Part shown: piece by piece, positions 1 to 7,992 of the stretch | Position numbering within the stretch: position 1 is the stretch's first letter | Layout of the letters: each line of letters starts with the position of its first letter | Source: UBA1858 sp045106935 | Lineage (GTDB): Bacteria > Pseudomonadota > Gammaproteobacteria > UBA4575 | Assembly (NCBI GenBank): GCA_045106935.1 | Contig: JBGCFN010000053.1 | Coordinates: forward strand, 1-27,076 | DNA: 27,076 nucleotides | Reading direction: 5' to 3' | Translations under genes and position numbers: made by a program | Notes under the pieces: model-generated | What the model was told of the DNA's origin: nothing | What the model saw: only the letters and a program-made list of their open reading frames with translations | Database searches by the model: none

Positions 1-2800
1 AAAGTCTGTCGATAGTGCCATCACCGTTGATATCAATGCCTCTAACATCTGCAATGCCATTTGGTGTTCCGTCACCGCCTATGCCTGTATTAATTTTAAC
101 AAAGTCACTTGTTCCCCAAATACCATCTATGCCTTCATCGATGAATAACATATAGATAACTGCATCGCCGTCTACACTTGTGCTGTTGTATCCATTACCA
201 AATACCGCAACCCATCTTTTGTTTACCCCATCCGGGGCATTACTCATTGCGATCAGTGGGCGCCCAAACGATAGGCCTAAATCTGCATCATCATCGGGAC
301 CAAACTCCCACAATACTTGATTGACTGGATCTTCTTCTGGACCGACATCAGTAATATTGAGTGCATAGTACCCTCGTCCACCGGCGCCTAAACCACCCAC
401 AATAATGGTCTTCCAACTTGGGCCTGATGCACCATCTGCTCTAATGTAGGCATCTTCAACGCTAGGTGTCGAATCTACAAAGAATTGATGCTTATAATTT
501 GGGTCAGTCAATTCTGACAAATTTTCAAATACAAAGCTTGGCACATAAGCGAATCTTTCAATACCATTTGCTGCATTGAATACATGTAACATACCGTCAT
601 TCGCCGCCACTAAGACTGATGCGTCTCGACCAACTTGCTCTGATTGAAAATCAAAATAGGTTTCCCCTTCTGTACTAGGCCATGCGCCACCAAATCTGCC
701 TACAGCTTGAGGTTGCCCGACAAATACCGGTGCGGCATTTGCAATGGTGCCCAATTTTGCATGATGGACTATGCCGCCACCGGTACTATCTGTTTCAGGC
801 CGAATTCTAAACTGTCCATCCGTAAAACTAGTGCCTTCTCTTTCACTAAGCCCGCGTAAATAATCTAAACGCGCACTGCCTATGGGTAATGGCACTGCAC
901 TCGCCGGCTCAGGATTATTCAGTGCTGATTGTTGAGATGCGTCTAGATCATTAAATACAAATTCAATTCCATCATTTGCATTATTTGAGAAAGTAAAGAT
1001 TGTTCTATTTGAATTACTTGCGCCATCTTCGTCGACTAGATCATCTAATTTTTCGGCAGCACTCCATAAAAAAATTGGTTCTGAACCATCATTTATATTC
1101 AAGCCACCAAGTGAATTGACAACAATTTCTTGTGCAACCAAATCACCAGCGTTGCTAAATGAATCATAGAATGTTCGATATATAACTAAGTTTGCACTAG
1201 TCGCTTGTGTATTTATTGCAATAGGCGTGGTGGAACCAATGCTTGCTGCGATCCTTTGAGATAAATCATTTGCCGCATCACTGACAGAAGTTGCTGAGAC
1301 ATCAATATACTTTCCACGTGCGTTGACAGTTGCATGAACTAAGTCTCTTAACAAATCTAAATCATTGTTAAGCGGGTCATTCCAAGGAGGACTCTCTGAT
1401 ACTGTACTTTTCAGTGTCGCTTGGACAGTGACAACATGTGTCTTTATATGTTGATGTAATCGATCCTCAGCCTCTATGTCAGAAGCATTAATATCTGATG
1501 GCTCAGGAACCACTTCATTTGGCAGACCGGGGTGCAAATCATCTTCATAAAAGGCAATCGCATAATCTGCAAAAGTATTGGCAACGTTATCTGCAAACGG
1601 TGGCCCATCAAATTCTGATGAATTATCTCCATCTCTATTATCATTTTGACCAGGAATATTTATACGATCATAAAAACCATCACTCGCTAATATCACATGG
1701 TTAGCCTGGCATGTGCCCGCCGGCGCTGATTGTGCAGGACAGTTAGGATTACCAGGATTAGATGCATTTATGCCAGGGAACACATCACTACTTTCGCAAG
1801 CTAAATAATTTCTTGTTTGTTGATAGCGCTCAGCAATTGGAGATTCCTCACCAACAATAGAAGGAATTGCTTGTGGGGTTGAGGAATATAGCGCGGCTAA
1901 CAAGTCTCGCTTGGCTCCTTCAGTGGCGTTTACATTCAGTTCTTCGGCTTCTATGTTGTTTGCACTATTTATTTGGACTAACCCAACACGAGCATTGTTT
2001 TCATTAAATATATACTCGCCGAGTACTGCTTTAACTCGAAGATGACGGCTTCTATGGTAACTAAACCAGTTAGCAAAATTTTGTTGAATTTCAACGCTAG
2101 CCTCTTCAACAACCACTTCACTGTTTGGATCCAAAGTGAAATTTCCATTTTCATCACGACTACATGTGTAGTACCGATATTTATCTATAGCGGATGAAGA
2201 CACTGGTGCTTGAGTAAAATCTACCGTTGCAGAGTCTGCTTTGTAAGGGTCTAGCGGGGCCGCATTTTCAGGCACATTTATAAATTCAGCGCCATCATCT
2301 CTAAAGCCTAACCATGGCTTGTATTCAATTGTAGGGTCGTAATAAAGCTTATTGAATGATGCACAACGAAAACGCCAGGATTCTTGATCGGCCACAAAAC
2401 AATTATCCTGGTATTGATTGGGTTGACTAGCAGGAGCGGCCATCCCATAGGCGTAACCACCAAAGGCTGCCGCATTTAATTCACATCCAGGTCTTTGTTT
2501 AATTTGCAGCGCTGGATCAGCAGACCCAAAATTACTTCCATCTGAATCTGGTCCAAAAAATAAGCCTGCACTCAACACATCCGCAGTCATTATTTCAAAA
2601 TCCATGCTGCCGGAATCATCTAAAAGTATCATGACATTTGCAGCCACTGTCGGTGTTAACTCCAGCGGTGTATTTGAAATATCTGGAATTTGCTGCAACG
2701 GCGCTGAAAAAGATAATGACGATAGCGCTAACGACACTAAAGATGCGCTTATAACACTACGCAAATGAATAGTACTTGCAAATAATTTTGTGTTTTTCAT
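1..2800 (-). CDS. pilY1: PilY1, type IV pilus tip/assembly protein (C-terminus beyond window)
   Basis: An open frame runs without a stop from the ATG at 2800 to the left edge, giving about 933 residues with the C-terminus missing. A signal peptide (about residues 1-33, ending near FSA) is followed by a von Willebrand A-like region whose MIDAS motif is LDDSGSM (D61, S63, S65). The second half carries the PilY1 beta-propeller, with the typical segment AANDGMLHVFNA, and near residue 923 a calcium-loop motif D-x-N-x-D-G-x-x-D. In this family calcium binding at the propeller controls pilus extension and retraction, and the VWA part works in surface sensing and adhesion. It is the last visible gene of a tight minor pilin operon, 4 bases after pilX; pilE would be expected next, outside the window. 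The family call is very secure; the tip location is knowledge of the family. Confidence 0.93.
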   Translation of the reverse strand, partial: MKNTKLFASTIHLRSVISASLVSLALSSLSFSAPLQQIPDISNTPLELTPTVAANVMILLDDSGSMDFEIMTADVLSAGLFFGPDSDGSNFGSADPALQIKQRPGCELNAAAFGGYAYGMAAPASQPNQYQDNCFVADQESWRFRCASFNKLYYDPTIEYKPWLGFRDDGAEFINVPENAAPLDPYKADSATVDFTQAPVSSSAIDKYRYYTCSRDENGNFTLDPNSEVVVEEASVEIQQNFANWFSYHRSRHLRVKAVLGEYIFNENNARVGLVQINSANNIEAEELNVNATEGAKRDLLAALYSSTPQAIPSIVGEESPIAERYQQTRNYLACESSDVFPGINASNPGNPNCPAQSAPAGTCQANHVILASDGFYDRINIPGQNDNRDGDNSSEFDGPPFADNVANTFADYAIAFYEDDLHPGLPNEVVPEPSDINASDIEAEDRLHQHIKTHVVTVQATLKSTVSESPPWNDPLNNDLDLLRDLVHATVNARGKYIDVSATSVSDAANDLSQRIAASIGSTTPIAINTQATSANLVIYRTFYDSFSNAGDLVAQEIVVNSLGGLNINDGSEPIFLWSAAEKLDDLVDEDGASNSNRTIFTFSNNANDGIEFVFNDLDASQQSALNNPEPASAVPLPIGSARLDYLRGLSEREGTSFTDGQFRIRPETDSTGGGIVHHAKLGTIANAAPVFVGQPQAVGRFGGAWPSTEGETYFDFQSEQVGRDASVLVAANDGMLHVFNAANGIERFAYVPSFVFENLSELTDPNYKHQFFVDSTPSVEDAYIRADGASGPSWKTIIVGGLGAGGRGYYALNITDVGPEEDPVNQVLWEFGPDDDADLGLSFGRPLIAMSNAPDGVNKRWVAVFGNGYNSTSVDGDAVIYMLFIDEGIDGIWGTSDFVKINTGIGGDGTPNGIADVRGIDINGDGTIDRL

Positions 2801-2804
2801 TTGA

Positions 2805-3356
2805 CTAATTAGAGACTCCATACATCGCCTCTAGTACGACCACTGTATTATCTGACCCACCTGTTCCACGTGCGGTTATCTTAAACATCTCTATAATAGA
2901 ATCTGTCGCATCTGAGCCATATGAATTATCTACATTCAGATTGTTATCAAGATTGGGTTCCACTGGGCCAATATGTTGTATGACATAACGCGGCTTTGAT
3001 TTAACACCGCCCATCACATCAACTTCGACTGCACCACCACTACCGCTTCCTGTCCAATTCATCGCAGCCTCATTCCAAGCTTCATCAAACAAGTTTGCGA
3101 GTAACCCGTCTGATGGATCATCGTCAAAAGCACTAAGATTTAACGCGCCTTGAGTATCCAAATATGCTTCTGCTGCTCTAATAGCAGATTCTGCAGCTTC
3201 AAATGCAGTCACTTTATCTTTAGTGTTATTCGACATAAGTTCTTGTAGCCCAGATGACTGCATACTGGAAACTGCCAACAAGGTCATCACCGTTAGCATA
3301 ATCAAACCAATGATGAGGACCACGCCATGCTGAGTTGTGTGATTTGGATATTTCAT
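2805..3356 (-). CDS. pilX: Minor pilin PilX
   Basis: This 183-residue protein has the PilX pattern: a short basic leader, a hydrophobic helix (VVLIIGLIMLTVMTLLAV, about residues 12-29), then LQELMSNNTKD and AFEAAESAIRAAEAYL. PilX N domains look like this and carry an atypical prepilin cleavage site after Gly (HG-VVLI here). PilX is a minor pilin of the inner-membrane priming complex that nucleates type IV pili and helps place PilY1. It lies between pilW (4-base gap) and pilY1 (4-base gap), so the genes are almost certainly co-transcribed and translationally coupled. No convincing Shine-Dalgarno precedes the ATG, consistent with coupling. The C-terminal half is not recognisable on its own. Confidence 0.88.
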   Translation of the reverse strand: MKYPNHTTQHGVVLIIGLIMLTVMTLLAVSSMQSSGLQELMSNNTKDKVTAFEAAESAIRAAEAYLDTQGALNLSAFDDDPSDGLLANLFDEAWNEAAMNWTGSGSGGAVEVDVMGGVKSKPRYVIQHIGPVEPNLDNNLNVDNSYGSDATDSIIEMFKITARGTGGSDNTVVVLEAMYGVSN

Positions 3357-3360
3357 AATT

Positions 3361-4431
3361 TTAAAGGTTGCGAAGACTGACTGTCATGGATGACACATAG
3401 CGTTTACGTTTATCTTTCGCATGAGTAATCGTGCCTGGCGTCCCTTCAGGAACAATCGTTGCATTTCCGACGACATAGGTGTTTTCATCAACCCCGTCTG
3501 AATCTCGCAGACCATCTTCACTTGCAAATAATAAGTTCACTCTCACTGTGACGACATCCTGCCAATTCCCCACCAAACTAGTGCTATCAGCCTGTAAATA
3601 ACGATCAGCCATTCCATCAGCATTCACATCAAGGCCATATAACAACTGCATGCTTTCTACGCCTTCTACTAACTCCTGTCTTACTGGTGCATTTTTTCTT
3701 GAGTTATTTACATTTAAATAGCGACGGTATAGAGAATTCCCTTCAGTTGAAGTTGACTCGCTGATGTAATAAGCCACGGCATGATAATTAGCTAGCTGTG
3801 AATCATTACTAAAAGTGGTATTTAAGTTGGTGGTCGTGTTTCCTGGAATTTCAGTGCCTGATACAGCAGCGATACTCACCTTTGTGGGATCACCTGCCTG
3901 AATTGCACCTGCTTGAAATAGTCTTGCTTCACGCGCATTACACGCGATCATTAAACTACCTGACTCTACCCAGGCTGATCCACCCAAATCACGTTGCATA
4001 ATAAATTCATTATTTGCAGCATCGTAAAAATTCACTGCAGCAACTTGGCTACCAGCACGTAAAATTACTATAGAGTCTGAACCTGCCATCACTTCATTAG
4101 TGCTGTCATTAGGGAATGGGTTTGCGCCATTCTCAAACCCTTGAAGCGCATTTGCGAATAGAGATGCCCACCAGTCTGTCGAGTCAATTACACTTAACTG
4201 CGCTTGTGGTTGACTACATGGAATATAACCCGCCATTCGGATATCACGAGCCAACATGTCTGTGGAGAATCTTGAGTTCTCTTGAAGTCTAGACAAGCCT
4301 TCTGTCACTCGGTAGGTAGATTTAGTACCCAAATAAATCTGTAACACTCCACCAATGAGTAGCAAACTAAGCATTAGAGCTATCATTAGCTCAATGACCG
4401 TTAACCCTGCTTGTTGTTGGCGTAATTTCAT
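3361..4431 (-). CDS. pilW: Minor pilin PilW
   Basis: This 356-residue minor pilin has a class III-type prepilin signal: leader MKLRQQQAG followed by LTVIELMIALMLSLLLIGGV, with cleavage after G9 and Glu5 of the mature helix. Just after comes the PilW-family stretch QENSRFSTDMLARDIRMAGY, near residues 45-65. PilW is one of the minor pilins (FimU/FimT, PilV, PilW, PilX) that with PilY1 start pilus assembly in the inner membrane. Its length and position between pilV and pilX match the family order. It starts 5 bases after the pilV stop. Inside the C-terminal part there is a D-x-N-x-D-G-x-x-D-like segment (DVNADGMADR) that could be a calcium loop or simply a beta turn; this is only an observation. 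Confidence 0.88.
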   Translation of the reverse strand: MKLRQQQAGLTVIELMIALMLSLLLIGGVLQIYLGTKSTYRVTEGLSRLQENSRFSTDMLARDIRMAGYIPCSQPQAQLSVIDSTDWWASLFANALQGFENGANPFPNDSTNEVMAGSDSIVILRAGSQVAAVNFYDAANNEFIMQRDLGGSAWVESGSLMIACNAREARLFQAGAIQAGDPTKVSIAAVSGTEIPGNTTTNLNTTFSNDSQLANYHAVAYYISESTSTEGNSLYRRYLNVNNSRKNAPVRQELVEGVESMQLLYGLDVNADGMADRYLQADSTSLVGNWQDVVTVRVNLLFASEDGLRDSDGVDENTYVVGNATIVPEGTPGTITHAKDKRKRYVSSMTVSLRNL

Positions 4432-4436
4432 CTCGG

Positions 4437-4931
4437 CTATAAATCCGTAAACATACTAACGGTATGCTGCTCGCCTGAAGTATCTGTCCAGCGCACAGTG
4501 ACTTGTGTTTGTCCCGCCACGCGTTCAATTTGTCCATCACCACCAGGCAAAGTCGCTTGTGAAGCTAGCCCATTACAATAAGTTTCAGCTTGGTACTTGC
4601 CTAAGTGACATTTCCATTCAAGCAGATCCAGGTTCGCAATCTGATTGGGTGTGCAATCAGACGTCATACAATCAGGTGAAGGACTAGGCGGCACATCTCC
4701 AAAGTTTGTCGCATATGCCGAGGTGGCCGCTGTCGCTTGCTGTCGATTAGCTCTCATTCGATCAATCATGCTACTGGCTAATGAAGTTGCCTGAGTTCGC
4801 AAGTGGGCGTTATAGCTACTATTAATACTTTGCCCTTGCAAATTAGCTAACCCCAACAGCCCAATACTGAATACAACTAATGTAATCAGTATTTCTAACA
4901 AACTGAAACCTTGGTTAAAAAATTTATTCAT
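4437..4931 (-). CDS. pilV: Minor pilin PilV
   Basis: This 164-residue protein carries a prepilin peptidase signal: leader MNKFFNQG, then FSLLEILITLVVFSIGLLGL with Glu5 of the mature protein. The following segment, GLANLQGQSINSSYNAHLRTQATSLASSMIDRMRANR, is the PilV hallmark. The C-terminal domain has four cysteines (at about 88, 93, 108 and 118) that could form disulfides in the periplasm. It belongs to the inner-membrane minor pilin complex. The gene overlaps the end of fimT by 4 bases (ATGA-type overlap at 4928-4931) and precedes pilW by 5 bases, which indicates coupled translation in one operon. Confidence 0.87.
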   Translation of the reverse strand: MNKFFNQGFSLLEILITLVVFSIGLLGLANLQGQSINSSYNAHLRTQATSLASSMIDRMRANRQQATAATSAYATNFGDVPPSPSPDCMTSDCTPNQIANLDLLEWKCHLGKYQAETYCNGLASQATLPGGDGQIERVAGQTQVTVRWTDTSGEQHTVSMFTDL

Positions 4932-5476
4932 GTTGCACAGTCACTAGAGCCTGCTTTATCAAGACGCGCTCTACCAAAGGTATTAATTGCTATTTTTCTT
5001 GATTTATTCGCATCATTTTCTTTACAGAGATGAATATTACCGGCAATCCCAGAAATTTGGCCTGAGGCGAGATAAGGAACGCTGCCACTACAGCAACCAT
5101 CGCCTCTTAACGTCATGTTTGCAGGAAGTGAGTCACTCACCCATATCAATTCTTCTGTCGCAATTTGTCGTGTTCCATTGGCATTTCTGTCGACAAAAAT
5201 TATCCAGCCATTTTCATATTGGTTGCCTACACAGGCTTCACCATCACTACTTGGGCAAATAGACACCCGCTGGTTTCTTTTAATAGCTTCACTTCTCGCC
5301 AATGACATAGAAGAAATAAACTGATTTATTCCACTGGTGAGTTGATTCCTCTCCATTAAACTTTGGAAAGATGGCACACCCACGGAAAGCATAACGGCGG
5401 CCACTGCAATCGTGAGCATTAACTCGATTATCGTAAAGCCAGCTAAGTGCTTATATTTTTTGAGCAATTGATTCAT
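4928..5476 (-). CDS. fimT: Minor pilin FimT/FimU (GspH-like)
   Basis: This 182-residue GspH/FimT-domain pseudopilin has the signal MNQLLKKYKHLAG followed by FTIIELMLTIAVAAVMLSVG, with Glu5. The typical FimT segment SMSLARSEAIKRNQRVSICPSSDG is near residues 46-70. Cysteines around 67, 75, 127 and 128 and at the C-terminus are compatible with periplasmic disulfides. It is the first gene of the minor pilin operon. In Pseudomonas the gene here is named fimU and a paralogue fimT; sequence alone does not separate the two names. FimT-family minor pilins in some competent bacteria bind DNA through a basic C-terminal patch; here the C-terminus has several Lys/Arg residues (CKENDANKSRK, FGRARLDK), so a DNA-uptake role is possible but unproven. 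Confidence 0.8.
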   Translation of the reverse strand: MNQLLKKYKHLAGFTIIELMLTIAVAAVMLSVGVPSFQSLMERNQLTSGINQFISSMSLARSEAIKRNQRVSICPSSDGEACVGNQYENGWIIFVDRNANGTRQIATEELIWVSDSLPANMTLRGDGCCSGSVPYLASGQISGIAGNIHLCKENDANKSRKIAINTFGRARLDKAGSSDCAT

Positions 5477-5533
5477 CTGTAAAAAATATACGATGTGTTT
5501 ATGTAAACAACTAGCAACATGTAGATTTTTTAA

Positions 5534-5561
5534 AGTATAGAGGAATGTACGAAACTGAAAA
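5534..5561 (-). promoter_or_regulatory. Candidate sigma-70 promoter of the fimT-pilVWXY1 operon
   Basis: On the minus strand a TTTTCA hexamer (5556-5561) and a TATACT hexamer (5534-5539) are separated by 16 bases, about 58 bases before the fimT ATG. The -10 is good, the -35 is moderate. The rest of the 265-base gap (5477-5741) is AT-rich, with no gene. No clear ribosome binding site precedes fimT. Confidence 0.4.
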
Positions 5562-5598
5562 GACCTAATTTACGTAACTATGTACGCATCAATTTGAA

Positions 5599-5623
5599 TG
5601 AATTACTTTAACTGCGTAATTCA
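5599..5623. repeat. Inverted repeat upstream of the minor pilin operon
   Basis: TGAATTAC (5599-5606) and GTAATTCA (5616-5623) form a perfect 8-bp inverted repeat with a 9-base spacer. It lies between yibQ and the candidate fimT promoter. There is no T-run after it on either strand, so it is more likely a protein binding site than a terminator. Its function is unknown. Confidence 0.4.
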
Positions 5624-5741
5624 TCATTATGGATAATTGTGAGTTTTCAAGAATAATGCGATTTGAATAAACCGCATCTAAAATATGGAATATAAAATTA
5701 CTTTAGAATTGTTGGTAACTTTTCATCCTAAAGTGTTGCTG

Positions 5742-6611
5742 TTAATGAATTACCGCAGCAGGAACATTTGAAGTTAACTTAGGCCATTGCTGCTGTTTAG
5801 CATGTAATTCGATCAACTTAGTGACGGGGACAACTTCTATATTATGCTCCAATAAAGTTGGTAAATAGTCATTTAGCAACCTAATAGTCGATGGGTAAGG
5901 ATGACCAATCGCCACCGCAAAACCTTTACGCGCAGCCACCTTTTTTAAGTACTTTAACTGGCGCTTAATATCATGCTCATTTCGGCTGCTATCTAAAAAT
6001 ACATCTCTGGCAATATTGGGAACATAATGTTCTTTCGCTATCTTCCCAGCCACTGTCTGAGCTGTCGTCTTACTATCAACAAAATAAAGCTTGTCATTTC
6101 TAGTTGATAACACTTCCATCAGCCATGACATATGCCCAGGATGTTGAGTAAGCAGGCTACCCATATGATTATTCACGCCTCGTGCATGAGGCACGGAGTT
6201 TATGCTCAGATGAACTGACTCTTGAAATTCTTTCTGAGTCAATTCAAGTGTCAGCGCACCATAACCTAAGTCTAGTCTGCCAGCAGACTGCATTGGCAAA
6301 TGCACCATGACTTCTTTGCCTGAAGACGCAGCCATATTCGCTAAACGTACGGAATAAGGCCGTTTTGGCAGAAAGGCATAGGTTAGCTGATATGGCATAT
6401 CAATTAACTCGCGCCCTTGACGAAGGTTGTTGCCTAAGTCATCAATAATAATCGCAACTTTATAAGTTTCTTGCGCGACTAATGATTCTTCAGCAGATAA
6501 ATTCGCCTGCGACAATAATAAGGCCGCCCCGATGAAGAGGCGGCCTATGATTGATTTTGCTGTTACTAGTTTTATTCTAAATGGTTTATGCACTCGCCGA
6601 GTCTTGGTCAT
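5742..6611 (-). CDS. Divergent polysaccharide deacetylase family protein (YibQ-like)
   Basis: This 289-residue protein has an N-terminal hydrophobic signal (about residues 18-40) and then a divergent polysaccharide deacetylase (YibQ) domain. Visible markers are KVAIIIDDLGNN (acidic pair at the start of the barrel), YAFLP, VMVHLPMQ, ARGVNNHMGS, FVDSKTTA and AVAIGHPYP. The family is periplasmic and its substrate is not firmly known; it travels with envC and ctpA, which suggests a role in peptidoglycan or envelope remodelling (inference). The start lies inside ctpA, overlapping it by 26 bases, so translation may be coupled; only a weak AAAGA precedes the ATG. A strong GC-rich hairpin sits in the codons for the signal peptide (see 6521-6546). 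Confidence 0.85.
   Translation of the reverse strand: MTKTRRVHKPFRIKLVTAKSIIGRLFIGAALLLSQANLSAEESLVAQETYKVAIIIDDLGNNLRQGRELIDMPYQLTYAFLPKRPYSVRLANMAASSGKEVMVHLPMQSAGRLDLGYGALTLELTQKEFQESVHLSINSVPHARGVNNHMGSLLTQHPGHMSWLMEVLSTRNDKLYFVDSKTTAQTVAGKIAKEHYVPNIARDVFLDSSRNEHDIKRQLKYLKKVAARKGFAVAIGHPYPSTIRLLNDYLPTLLEHNIEVVPVTKLIELHAKQQQWPKLTSNVPAAVIH
6521..6546 (-). repeat. GC-rich hairpin inside the start of yibQ, possible attenuator of ctpA transcripts
   Basis: AGGCCGCC (6521-6528) and GGCGGCCT (6539-6546) form a perfect 8-bp GC-rich stem with a 10-base loop in otherwise AT-rich DNA. On the minus strand it comes 40 bases after the ctpA stop and is followed by TATTATTGT. This resembles a weak intrinsic terminator placed within the yibQ signal-peptide codons. 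It could also be chance coding sequence (GRLFIGAAL). Confidence 0.35.
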
Positions 6612-7914
6612 TTGCTAGATCTTTAAGAATGCTCAGTGCTTCATTCAACACGGCATCTTCCTCACTGTCTACCGCAATTGTAATATGTTTTACTTCTTTT
6701 TGTTGTTTGGCTTTTCCTTTTTCTTGATTATTTTCAAGATGGCCTTTTAAATCAGCCTCGCGCACAAACTCAAAACGTTTATTTTCTTCTCCTTCACCTC
6801 CATGTAGCTCTTCAACCAAAATATCAGGGTCAATCCCCTCACCTTGAATTGATTTGCCAGATGGCGTGTAGTATCTCGCTGTCGTTAACTTTAATGCGGC
6901 ATCTTCTTTAAGTGGCAAAATGGTCTGGACAGATCCCTTACCAAATGATTTCTGCCCCATAATAACTGCACGTTTATGATCTTGTAACGCGCCGGCAACA
7001 ATCTCAGACGCAGAGGCAGACCCTTCGTTAATTAATACGATAATAGGCGCCCCGTTGACTGTGTCATTTGTACTTGCACTGTAATTCAATTCTGCGTCTT
7101 CAACGCGACCCTTTGTAAATACGATCAGCTCGCCATCTTCAAGAAATATATCTGACACACCGACAGCACCCGTTAACACGCCACCCGGATTATTACGCAA
7201 ATCTAACACCAGCCCTTGTAAATTCTGATCAGCTTTATCCAATAATTTTTCAACTGCCGCGATCACATTACGTGTTGTTTTAGACTGAAAACTTGAAATA
7301 CGTATATAGCCATAGCCTGGTTCTAAAATACGACTACGAACACTTTTCACACGAATCACATCCCGCGTGACACTAATCTCTAATGGCTTTGCCTCACCCT
7401 CACGCACAATTGTCAGTAAAATTTTTGATCCACGTTTTCCGCGCATTAATTTTACCGCTTCATTCAGCGTTAACCCTTTTACTTGGGTTTCATCCAATTT
7501 GATAATGACGTCACCCGCTTCCACACCAGCCTTGTCGGCAGGGGTATCTTCAATGGGAGAGATAACACGCACAAACCCATTTTCCATTCCGACTTCTATC
7601 CCTAACCCACCAAACTCACCCGTTGTGCCAATTTGTAATTCTCTAAACTCTTCCTGACTTAAATAAGAAGAATGTGGATCTAAACTGCTAAGCATTCCCC
7701 GTATAGCACCTTCTAAAAGAGACTGGTCGCCTACTTCTTCGACGTAATCCTTTTTAATACGAGCATATATATCTGTAAACAATTGAATATCTGATAACGG
7801 TAAATCAAGAACTGCGTTATCACGCTTTGCGAAAACTTGATGACTACCCGCCAATAACAAGCCTATGAGTAAACCAACAGTTAATCCCAAACTCAGGGGT
7901 CTTACGCTTTTCAT
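6586..7914 (-). CDS. ctpA: Carboxyl-terminal processing protease CtpA (peptidase S41)
   Basis: From the ATG at 7914 the protein has 442 residues. This start is chosen over the longer frame (to 7959) because AAGGAG lies 7 bases before it and a clean signal peptide follows (MKSVRPLSLGLTVGLLIGLL, to about residue 29). A PDZ domain spans about residues 100-180 (GLGIEVGMENGFVRVISP). The S41 protease domain has a complete Ser-Lys-Gln triad: S301 in GSASASE, K326 in SFGKGSVQ and Q330. CtpA enzymes work in the periplasm and degrade or trim proteins, including cell wall hydrolases; in Pseudomonas CtpA degrades peptidoglycan cross-link hydrolases with a lipoprotein partner. Its place between envC and yibQ fits this role. 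The C-terminus is charged (KEKGKAKQQKEVK). Confidence 0.93.
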   Translation of the reverse strand: MKSVRPLSLGLTVGLLIGLLLAGSHQVFAKRDNAVLDLPLSDIQLFTDIYARIKKDYVEEVGDQSLLEGAIRGMLSSLDPHSSYLSQEEFRELQIGTTGEFGGLGIEVGMENGFVRVISPIEDTPADKAGVEAGDVIIKLDETQVKGLTLNEAVKLMRGKRGSKILLTIVREGEAKPLEISVTRDVIRVKSVRSRILEPGYGYIRISSFQSKTTRNVIAAVEKLLDKADQNLQGLVLDLRNNPGGVLTGAVGVSDIFLEDGELIVFTKGRVEDAELNYSASTNDTVNGAPIIVLINEGSASASEIVAGALQDHKRAVIMGQKSFGKGSVQTILPLKEDAALKLTTARYYTPSGKSIQGEGIDPDILVEELHGGEGEENKRFEFVREADLKGHLENNQEKGKAKQQKEVKHITIAVDSEEDAVLNEALSILKDLANDQDSASA

Positions 7915-7992
7915 AATTTTGCTCCTTGTGGCGATGGTGCTCCTAAGAGTAGACCGCAACGTGTTATTTAGTCTTTCTAAGTTATGTTCTAT

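Noticed and set aside
7367..7657. A 96-codon plus-strand frame inside ctpA
   Set aside because: It is opposite the conserved PDZ-coding part of ctpA; its composition is that of an antisense shadow.
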